Shown here piece after piece: positions 4,522 to 9,317 of a DNA stretch of 9,317 nt. The notes under the pieces are model-generated. The model was given only the letters and a program-made list of their open reading frames with translations. It was not told the origin of the DNA and searched no databases. The stretch spans positions 1 to 9,317 of the forward strand of contig CAZYTO010000235.1 in assembly GCA_964650405.1 (NCBI GenBank), in the 5' to 3' direction. Each line of letters starts with the position of its first letter. Position 1 is the first letter of the stretch. The stretch comes from CAZYTO01 sp964650405. GTDB taxonomy: Bacteria > Acidobacteriota > Thermoanaerobaculia > Gp7-AA8. The translations under genes and the position numbers were made by a program.

Positions 4522-6462
4522 ATGCAACGGTTCGTTCGCGTAGCCCTCATCGCCCTTCTCTTCGCCGCATGCTCCCAATCCCACGTCGTCATCGCGCCGC
4601 CACCGCAAGCGGCAACGGCCGCCGCCCCCAGCGTCGCGCCGTCGCCCGTGCGCCCGACCGGCGAGGCGGGCGTCACCAGCCTTTGCCAGGACAAGAGCGG
4701 CGAGAAGCTGCCGGGTGTCACCGTCACGCTGAAAGACGCCGCCGGCCAGGTGCAGACGTGTTTCACCGACGCCGCAGGACTCTGCTCTTTTCCGAACTTC
4801 ACGCCGGGCAGGATCACTATCCAGTGGAGCCTCGAGGGATTCGGCATGTTCGTTCGGAACGTCACGGCGAAACCGGGACGCAATGCCGACCTTGTCGGCA
4901 TCTTGAACCCCGCCGTCACCGAGGTAATCACCGTCGTCGCCGAGGCGCCGCTACTTGACGTCCGCTCGGCCGGGTGTGCCGTCCTCAGCGTCAACGGCGG
5001 AGCTACCGCAAAAGCGCAACTGGAAAAGATCCCCACGTCGCGTGACCCGTGGACGATCCTGCAACGCGCGCCGTCCGTCTCGGTCATCGAGCGGAACAGC
5101 GCCTCGTACTCTCCTCTCATCGAGAGCGGCTTCAAGGCTGCTGCCGAAGAACCGACCACGACGTTCTCCATCGACGTCGACAAGGCCTCGTATGCGAACG
5201 TGCGGCGCTTCCTGAGCGACAACGAAGCACCCCCGCCCGACGCCGTGCGGATCGAAGAGATGGTCAACTACTTCTCCTACCATTACCCGCAGCCGGAAGA
5301 CGGCCGCCCCTTCTCCATCACCAGCGAAGTGGCCGGCTGCCCGTGGGACCGCTCCCATCGCCTCCTGCGCATCGGCATCCAGGCGAAAAACCCCGAAGCC
5401 TGGAACCTGCCGCCGAACAACCTGGTCTTCCTGCTCGACGTCTCCGGCTCCATGTCTCCGGTGGAGCGGCTCCCGCTCATCAAGTCCGCGCTGCGGCTGC
5501 TCGTCGAACAGTTGCGCGGCGAGGACAGCGTGGCCATCGTCGTCTACGCCGGCGCGGCCGGGCTCGTCCTGCCGCCGACGTCGGGCGCCGACAAGCAGAC
5601 CATCCTGGCCGCCCTCGACAACCTGGAGGCGGGCGGCTCGACCAACGGCGCGGAAGGCATCAAGCTCGCCTACCAGGTGGCGAAGGAGAAGTTCCTGATC
5701 CAGGGTAACAACCGCGTCATCCTCGCCACCGACGGCGACTTCAACGTCGGCGCTTCCAGCGATGAGGACCTGACCAAACTCATCGAAGAGCAGCGCTCGA
5801 ATCACATCTACCTGACCTGCCTCGGCGTCGGCGACGACAACCTGAAGGACAGCACGATGGAGCTGCTGGCCGACAAGGGCAATGGCAACTACTTCTACCT
5901 CGACTCGATGGCCGAGGCGAAGAAGGTCTTCCAGCGCGACCTGGCCGGTACGCTCGTCACCGTGGCCGACGACGTGAAAGTCCAGCTCACGTTCGACCCC
6001 AGCGTCGTCACGTCGTATCGGCAGATCGGCTACGAAGACCGCGCCCTCTCCAATAAGGACTTCACCGACGACACGAAAGATGCGGGCGAGCTCGGCTCCG
6101 GGCACTCCGTCACAGCGCTTTATGAGCTGACGCCCGCGCGGGTGATGGGGACGGTGGCGACGTTGCGGGTCCGCTACAAGGATCCGGGCGCCACGAAGAG
6201 CCAGGAAGTGGACAAAGCCATCCGCGACGACGGGAGGAGCTTCTACGAAGCCACCCCCGACACGCAGTTTGCCGCGGCGGTAGCGGAGTTCGGCATGCTC
6301 CTGCGCGGGTCGCAGCACCGGGGAAGCGCGTCGTGGGACGACCTGACCTCCCTCGCCCGAACGCTCCGCGGCGAAGACCTCGCCGGCGATCGCGAAGAGC
6401 TTCTGCGGCTGCTCGACACGAGCCGCACCCTGCTCTCCGATAAGCAGGTGGCGCGGAAGTAA
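4522..6462 (+). CDS. VWA-domain lipoprotein (YfbK-like) with carboxypeptidase-regulatory and TonB-receptor-like N-terminus
   Basis: The product has 646 residues and ATG 4522 follows a perfect AAAGGAGG. An N-terminal signal ends in LFAAC with Cys17 as the likely lipidation site, and Ser at +2 favours outer-membrane sorting under Lol rules. Residues about 50-130 form a carboxypeptidase-regulatory-like beta-sandwich (LPGVTVTL, TDAAG, PGRITIQW, LEGF). Residues 134-185 (EVITVVAEAPLLDV, then LEKIPTSRDPWTILQRAPSV) resemble the start of the plug of Oar-type TonB-dependent receptors. From about 205 the protein matches the YfbK family: the N-terminal vWF_A-associated domain (TTTFSIDVDKASYANVRRFL), a VWA domain with an intact MIDAS (Asp306-x-Ser308-x-Ser310, Thr374, Asp404), and a DUF3520-like C-terminal part. 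Such proteins bind partners through a metal ion; the ligand here is unknown. Related fusions occur in Bacteroidota. The shared N-terminal module with the next gene suggests joint function. Confidence 0.9.
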   Translation: MQRFVRVALIALLFAACSQSHVVIAPPPQAATAAAPSVAPSPVRPTGEAGVTSLCQDKSGEKLPGVTVTLKDAAGQVQTCFTDAAGLCSFPNFTPGRITIQWSLEGFGMFVRNVTAKPGRNADLVGILNPAVTEVITVVAEAPLLDVRSAGCAVLSVNGGATAKAQLEKIPTSRDPWTILQRAPSVSVIERNSASYSPLIESGFKAAAEEPTTTFSIDVDKASYANVRRFLSDNEAPPPDAVRIEEMVNYFSYHYPQPEDGRPFSITSEVAGCPWDRSHRLLRIGIQAKNPEAWNLPPNNLVFLLDVSGSMSPVERLPLIKSALRLLVEQLRGEDSVAIVVYAGAAGLVLPPTSGADKQTILAALDNLEAGGSTNGAEGIKLAYQVAKEKFLIQGNNRVILATDGDFNVGASSDEDLTKLIEEQRSNHIYLTCLGVGDDNLKDSTMELLADKGNGNYFYLDSMAEAKKVFQRDLAGTLVTVADDVKVQLTFDPSVVTSYRQIGYEDRALSNKDFTDDTKDAGELGSGHSVTALYELTPARVMGTVATLRVRYKDPGATKSQEVDKAIRDDGRSFYEATPDTQFAAAVAEFGMLLRGSQHRGSASWDDLTSLARTLRGEDLAGDREELLRLLDTSRTLLSDKQVARK

Positions 6463-6472
6463 ACCCCCTATC

Positions 6473-6513
6473 CCACGGAGGGCCGTAACGGCAACGTCCG
6501 CGGCCCTCCGTGG
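6473..6513 (+). terminator. Perfect 12-bp stem-loop between the two lipoprotein genes
   Basis: CCACGGAGGGCC at 6473-6484 and GGCCCTCCGTGG at 6502-6513 form a perfect 12-bp stem with a 17-nt loop. It begins 10 nt after the VWA stop codon and 24 nt before the next ATG. No T-tract follows (CTGTCGTCATCA), so it could be a weak or factor-assisted terminator, or an intercistronic mRNA-stabilising hairpin that sets different expression levels of the two lipoproteins. Confidence 0.6.
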
Positions 6514-6537
6514 CTGTCGTCATCACGGAGACCTCTC

Positions 6538-6948
6538 ATGCAACGACTCTTCTGCCTTGTGCTCATTGCCGTTTTCGCTGCTGCCTGCTCGCACACGCAC
6601 GTACCGCCGCCCGCAGAAGAAGTGCTCGTCCCGATTCCGGCCGGCGATGCCAACGTCCTCGGCGTCTGCCAGGCACGCGACCGCTCCCTCCTTCCCGGCG
6701 TGACGGTCCTGATTCGCGACGGCGCCGGTCACGCCAACAGATGCGTGACCGACGCCCAGGGTCGCTACCAGTTCATGAGCCTGCAGCCGGGGAGGTACAC
6801 CATCCGCTGGCAGCTCGAGGGCTACGGCTATCTGGTCCGTACCGTAACGCTGGCGGCGGGAAAGACCGGCGAGATCACGGCAACCATCCTTCCGCGTCCG
6901 GAGCTCGCGGTTGTCATTGTCAATGCGCTGCTCCTCGGAAGTACGTAG
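6538..6948 (+). CDS. Small lipoprotein, paralogue of the VWA lipoprotein's N-terminal module
   Basis: The product has 136 residues; ATG 6538 follows GGAG at 7 nt. The signal sequence ends in VFAAAC with Cys17 as the likely lipid-modified residue, the same position as in the neighbour. Residues about 41-115 form a carboxypeptidase-regulatory-like domain (LLPGVTVLIRDGAG, CVTDAQGRYQF, LQPGRYTIRWQLEGYGYLVRTVTL) that matches residues about 52-125 of the VWA lipoprotein at about half the positions by eye. Cys44 and Cys69 match Cys55 and Cys80 there, at the same spacing of 25, and may form a disulphide. The protein stops (LAVVIVNALLLGST) at the point where the neighbour enters its TonB-receptor-like segment. 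It therefore looks like a tandem partial duplicate, either functional as a stand-alone envelope domain or a remnant of a longer copy. The good ribosome-binding site and intact lipobox favour a working gene. Function is unknown. Confidence 0.85.
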   Translation: MQRLFCLVLIAVFAAACSHTHVPPPAEEVLVPIPAGDANVLGVCQARDRSLLPGVTVLIRDGAGHANRCVTDAQGRYQFMSLQPGRYTIRWQLEGYGYLVRTVTLAAGKTGEITATILPRPELAVVIVNALLLGST

Positions 6949-6978
6949 TCTCTCCGAGCGCGCTGTCACTACGGCTTG

Positions 6979-6990
6979 GCCGGTACCGGC
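6979..6990. promoter_or_regulatory. 12-bp perfect palindrome upstream of the sensor kinase gene
   Basis: GCCGGTACCGGC is fully self-complementary and lies 77 nt before the preferred kinase start, in the 118-nt gap after the small lipoprotein gene. It could be a dimeric-regulator operator, for example for autoregulation by the adjacent response regulator. In GC-rich DNA a chance occurrence is also possible. No convincing -35/-10 pair is seen nearby. Confidence 0.3.
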
Positions 6991-7066
6991 TGCCGGTTGA
7001 GCCATTCTCTGAACCATGACTTTCGGCCTATTCGGCCAGGTGCATCCTTTGTGTCATCCTCGTCGG

Positions 7067-8227
7067 ATGACCGAACGGCGCGTCGGCATCGTCCTGTGGC
7101 TGATGACCGCCCTGCCCGCGCTCCTTCAGCCCGGAGGCGACCGCTGGCGGCTTGCCGTCTGGCTCGGCGCCTACGTCCTCTTCGGCGTGCTCTATCTCCT
7201 CCCGAACGCAGCTCCCTTCGGCTCCCGCTCGCCGCTCGCCGCCTCCCGTTCGCCGGCCACCGTCCTGGCCTTGCTGGCGGTGGAGAGCCTGGCCGTCATC
7301 GCCATGGTCCTCGCCCGCTGCAACGGCTTCGAGGGAACGCTGCTCGTGCTCGTGGCGATGCAGCTCGGCGCAGAGATGGCTCCGCGCCCGGGCATCGCCT
7401 GGATCATCGTCCAGACGCTGCTCCTCGGCGGCGCCATCGGCATTCACTGGAGCCCGCGTCCCGCCCTCATGCTCACCCCGCCCTACTTCGGCTTCCAGCT
7501 CCTGGCCTTCGCCACGATTGCCTCGATGGCTCGGCTGGCCTCCGCGAACCGCGAGCTGGAGCGGCTGCGGATCGCGCGCGAGCTGCACGATGCGCTCGGC
7601 CATCGCCTCACCGCGCTCACGCTCAATCTCGAAGCGGCGCTACGCCGCCTTGCCTCCGAGGAGCCTGGGGCGGCGCAGGAGAACGTCGAAACGGCCCAGG
7701 CCCTGGCCCGCGGACTGCTGGCGGACATCCGCGAGATCGTGGCGGCGAACCAGAACGAAGGCGAGCTGGCGGCAGGTCTGGAGCGGCTCATCGACTCCAT
7801 CCCGCGCCCCCGCATCCATCTGCAGATCGCCAACGAGCTGCGCGTGGCCGATCCGGCGCGGAGACACATCCTTCTGCGCGCCGTGCAGGAGATCGTCACG
7901 AACGCCGCGCGGCACGCCGACGCGGAGAATCTCTGGATCGTCATCGAACGGGAGGGAGACGTGCTCCGCGTCCGCGCCCTCGACGACGGCCACGGCGCCG
8001 ACGGCCCGGCGGACGGCTTCGGCCTGCGGGCCATGCGCGAGCGCGTCGAGAGCGCCGGCGGCTCCCTCGTCGTCAACAGCACCCCCGGCCGCGGCTTCGA
8101 GGTGATCGCCACCATTCCGATCCGCGCGGAGCCGGCCGCCCGTCCGCGTGCGGGTGTCGAGCCCGCCGCTCCCGGCACCCCCTCCGGCGCAAGCCTCGGG
8201 CCCGGCGAGTTGCCGGTCACACGATGA
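7067..8227 (+). CDS. NarL/DesK-type membrane sensor histidine kinase (HisKA_3)
   Basis: The product has 386 residues from ATG 7067. An ATG at 7016 would add 17 residues without similarity or a ribosome-binding site; neither start has a good one, but 7067 places the first hydrophobic helix at the N-terminus as usual. About six membrane segments occupy residues 6-155. The HisKA_3 dimerisation and phosphoacceptor region reads RIARELHDALGHRLTALTLNLEAA with the phospho-acceptor His174. The HATPase domain has an N-box EIVTNAARHA with Asn279, a DDGHGADG G1 box, GFGLRAMRERVESAGG as lid/G2, and a final GRGFEVIATIPI. No extracytoplasmic sensor domain is present, so the signal is probably sensed in or at the membrane. 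A Pro/Ala/Gly-rich tail of about 33 residues follows the catalytic domain and appears low-complexity. The gene overlaps the response regulator gene by 4 nt (ATGA), which implies translational coupling. Confidence 0.92.
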   Translation: MTERRVGIVLWLMTALPALLQPGGDRWRLAVWLGAYVLFGVLYLLPNAAPFGSRSPLAASRSPATVLALLAVESLAVIAMVLARCNGFEGTLLVLVAMQLGAEMAPRPGIAWIIVQTLLLGGAIGIHWSPRPALMLTPPYFGFQLLAFATIASMARLASANRELERLRIARELHDALGHRLTALTLNLEAALRRLASEEPGAAQENVETAQALARGLLADIREIVAANQNEGELAAGLERLIDSIPRPRIHLQIANELRVADPARRHILLRAVQEIVTNAARHADAENLWIVIEREGDVLRVRALDDGHGADGPADGFGLRAMRERVESAGGSLVVNSTPGRGFEVIATIPIRAEPAARPRAGVEPAAPGTPSGASLGPGELPVTR

Positions 8228-8856
8228 AGCCCATCCGCGTCTTCATCGCCGACGACCAGGCCCTCGTGCGCCAGGGGATCCGCGCCCTGCTCGCCACCGA
8301 TCCCGGGTTCGTGGTTGCCGGCGAGGCCGAGAGCGGCGATGCCGTCCTGGCCGCCCTCCCTCCGTGCGAGATCGATGTGCTCCTGCTCGACGTGCGCATG
8401 CCGGGAAGGAACGGCCTCGACGTGATCCGCGAGCTCGCCACGCGCGGGGAGCTGCCGCCGACGCTGATCCTCACCACCTTCGACGACGACGCCATCGTTC
8501 TCGAAACGATCCGCGGCGGAGCGCGCGGCTTCCTGCTGAAAGACGCTTCCTACGACCAGCTCGCCGGCGCCATCCGCACCCTCGCCTCCGGCGCCACCGC
8601 CTTCCAGCCCGCCACGGCTGAGCGCCTCTTCCGTTCACCGCCGGCCGCGCCGCCGCCGGCCAGCGAGCGTCTGACCGACCGCGAAGTGGAAGTCGTCCGC
8701 CTCATGGCCGGAGGCTTCAGCAACAAGGAGATCGCCCACGCCCTCGGCACCGCCGAGGGCACGATCAAGAACCACGTGTCGAATATCCTCATGAAGCTCG
8801 GGGCGAGGGATCGCACGCGGGCGGTGCTACGGGCGTTGGAGAGAGGGCTGCTGTAG
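8224..8856 (+). CDS. NarL/FixJ-family response regulator with LuxR-type HTH
   Basis: The product has 210 residues. The receiver domain (about 3-120) has the acidic pocket Asp10-Asp11, the phosphoacceptor Asp56 in LLLDVRMPG, Thr84/Thr85 in LILTTFDDD, and Lys106 in GFLLKDAS. A Pro/Ala-rich linker (about 136-145) leads to the LuxR-type DNA-binding domain at about 147-210 (LTDREVEVVRLMAGGFSNKEIAHALGTAEGTIKNHVSNILMKLG). It should be phosphorylated by the kinase encoded just upstream and bind DNA as a dimer. The start at 8224 lies inside the kinase stop codon (ATGA overlap) without a Shine-Dalgarno sequence of its own. The frame stays open far upstream, but only the 8224 start gives a normal receiver N-terminus (MKPIRVFIADDQ). 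Target genes are unknown; the two lipoprotein genes on the same strand upstream are candidates by position only. Confidence 0.94.
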   Translation: MKPIRVFIADDQALVRQGIRALLATDPGFVVAGEAESGDAVLAALPPCEIDVLLLDVRMPGRNGLDVIRELATRGELPPTLILTTFDDDAIVLETIRGGARGFLLKDASYDQLAGAIRTLASGATAFQPATAERLFRSPPAAPPPASERLTDREVEVVRLMAGGFSNKEIAHALGTAEGTIKNHVSNILMKLGARDRTRAVLRALERGLL

Positions 8857-8904
8857 AACCGCCCCAAGCCCGCTGCGGTTTGGGCTGGTTTGAGGCACGC
8901 CTCA
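8857..8904. terminator. Stem-loops between the response regulator and the convergent micro-ORF
   Basis: Directly after the response regulator stop, AACCGC (8857-8862) can pair with GCGGTT (8875-8880), or alternatively AGCCC (8867-8871) with GGGCT (8882-8886). A separate perfect TGAGG-CACG-CCTCA hairpin lies at 8891-8904. Only a short T-run (GGTTTGA) is present. These mutually exclusive and adjacent stems sit between convergent genes and may serve both directions, but the terminator call is tentative. Confidence 0.4.
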
Positions 8905-8911
8905 CGCCGCG

Positions 8912-9037
8912 CTAGTCCCGCGGGATGTGAAACGGCACCTCGTCCCGCGGCGCGGTGTTGTACTCGCGTTCGTCGTCGGGGACCGTCCAATCGAATTCGT
9001 CGTCGTCGGCAGTACGGTATTCGCGAATGTCTTCCAT
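8912..9037 (-). CDS. Small acidic protein (41 aa) downstream of isocitrate lyase
   Basis: I do not recognise this protein. The ORF runs from ATG 9037 to TAG 8914-8912 and is preceded by GGAGAGG 4 nt upstream of the ATG, a good ribosome-binding site. It begins 14 nt after the isocitrate lyase stop on the same strand, so the two are probably co-transcribed. The product starts MEDIREYRTADDDEF and ends PFHIPRD, with 15 Asp/Glu against 5 Arg and no Lys, so it is strongly acidic, with one Trp and no Cys. An internal repeat is visible: REYRTADDDEF (5-15) and REYNTAPRDEV (24-34) agree at 7 of 11 positions. It has no signal peptide or membrane segment. It is too short for many gene callers. It could be a protein partner of isocitrate lyase or another regulatory small protein, but position alone supports this. 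Confidence 0.6.
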   Translation of the reverse strand: MEDIREYRTADDDEFDWTVPDDEREYNTAPRDEVPFHIPRD

Positions 9038-9051
9038 GATCCTCTCCTCGT

Positions 9052-9317
9052 TCAGTGTCCGAACTGCGCGGCTTCGGTGGAGCTGGCCAGGGCTGTCGTC
9101 GACGACTGGCCCTGCGACACCACCTTCATCACGTCGTCGAAGTAGCCCGTCCCCACCTCATGCTGGTGCTTCGTGGCGGTGTAGCCGTGCCTCTCAGCGG
9201 CAAACTCGTCCTGCTGCAGGCGCGAGTAGGCGGCCATGCCCTCGTCGCGGTACCGGCGCGCCAGCTCGTACATCGAGTAGTTGAGGGCGTGGAAGCCGGC
9301 CAGCGTGACGAACTGGA
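9052..9317 (-). CDS. aceA: Isocitrate lyase, C-terminal part (gene continues past the right edge)
   Basis: The visible 87 residues are the C-terminal end of isocitrate lyase, which splits isocitrate into glyoxylate and succinate in the glyoxylate shunt. This is a cytoplasmic enzyme needed for growth on acetate or fatty acids. Recognisable family segments are QFVTLAGFHALNYSMYELA, the helix GMAAYSRLQQDEFAAERHGYTATKHQ with the conserved HQ-EVGTGYFD, and the C-terminal SSTTALASSTEAAQF found in this family, here followed by Gly-His. The spelling is closer to the mycobacterial-type enzyme (TATKHQ.EVG.GYFD) than to that of E. coli. The catalytic KKCGH motif and the N-terminus lie outside the window. 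The stop codon is at 9054-9052, and the micro-ORF follows after 14 nt. Confidence 0.95.
   Translation of the reverse strand, partial: QFVTLAGFHALNYSMYELARRYRDEGMAAYSRLQQDEFAAERHGYTATKHQHEVGTGYFDDVMKVVSQGQSSTTALASSTEAAQFGH

Noticed and set aside
4362..5267. 301-codon minus-strand frame spanning the VWA leader and gene start
   Set aside because: No start signal and no domain. It crosses the VWA ribosome-binding site and lipoprotein signal on the other strand. The Cys-rich end is not a convincing zinc motif.
4951..6318. 455-codon open frame on the minus strand opposite the VWA gene
   Set aside because: It is an antisense shadow that comes from the GC-rich codon pattern of the VWA gene. The translation is Arg/Val/Asp-rich without domain motifs, while the plus strand has clear YfbK-type motifs over the whole span.
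6976..8223. Upstream extension of the response regulator frame, which would be a fusion protein
   Set aside because: The extension is the shadow of the sensor kinase in another frame (Arg/Pro/Ala/His-rich). The receiver domain starts normally at 8224.
4522..8856. Lipoproteins plus kinase/regulator as one defined signalling system
   Set aside because: Same strand and close spacing only. Hairpins and a 118-nt gap separate the parts, and nothing in the sequence shows the two-component pair acting on the lipoproteins.

Overview
The window is GC-rich (roughly two thirds G+C by eye) and densely coded, and it comes from a Gram-negative-type bacterium: it has an Omp85-family outer-membrane barrel, lipoproteins with lipoboxes and a glyoxylate-shunt enzyme. 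The TonB-receptor-like (Oar-type) segment inside the VWA lipoprotein and the style of the sigma factor and SDR fit Acidobacteriota (Thermoanaerobaculia-like). That assignment is an inference from protein style, not a search result.

Layout. 16-744 (+) is the C-terminal barrel of a BamA/TamA-like protein whose frame is closed by a stop almost at the left edge. It is followed by three 14-bp tandem repeats and a 14-bp-stem hairpin. 840-1208 (+) is a small HExxH zincin-like protein. It converges on an SDR oxidoreductase at 1298-2083 (-) that lacks the canonical catalytic Tyr. Divergent from the SDR is an ECF sigma factor with a SnoaL-like C-terminal domain (2326-3333, +), which in turn converges on a secreted two-domain FKBP-type prolyl isomerase (3484-4296, -). 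Both convergent gaps (1209-1297 and 3334-3483) are filled from stop codon to stop codon with the same kind of short repeats (8-bp units gcgaataa on one side, tcgctgg-type units on the other), forming imperfect inverted repeats.

A plus-strand run of four genes follows: a VWA-domain lipoprotein with a chimeric N-terminus (4522-6462), a small lipoprotein that is a free-standing paralogue of that N-terminus (6538-6948), and a NarL/DesK-type sensor kinase (7067-8227) overlapping its LuxR-type response regulator by 4 nt (8224-8856). Strong stem-loops sit just upstream of the first lipoprotein gene and between the two lipoprotein genes. From the right edge the minus strand carries the end of isocitrate lyase (9052-9317) and, 14 nt behind it, an unrecognised 41-residue acidic ORF (8912-9037) with a good ribosome-binding site and an internal repeat.

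Most of the gene content belongs to known families. The parts most worth a second look are the lipoprotein pair with a shared N-terminal module, the aceA-linked micro-ORF, the stop-to-stop repeat elements in convergent gaps, and the SDR with a displaced active-site Tyr. I see no tRNA, rRNA, CRISPR array, transposase or phage gene.
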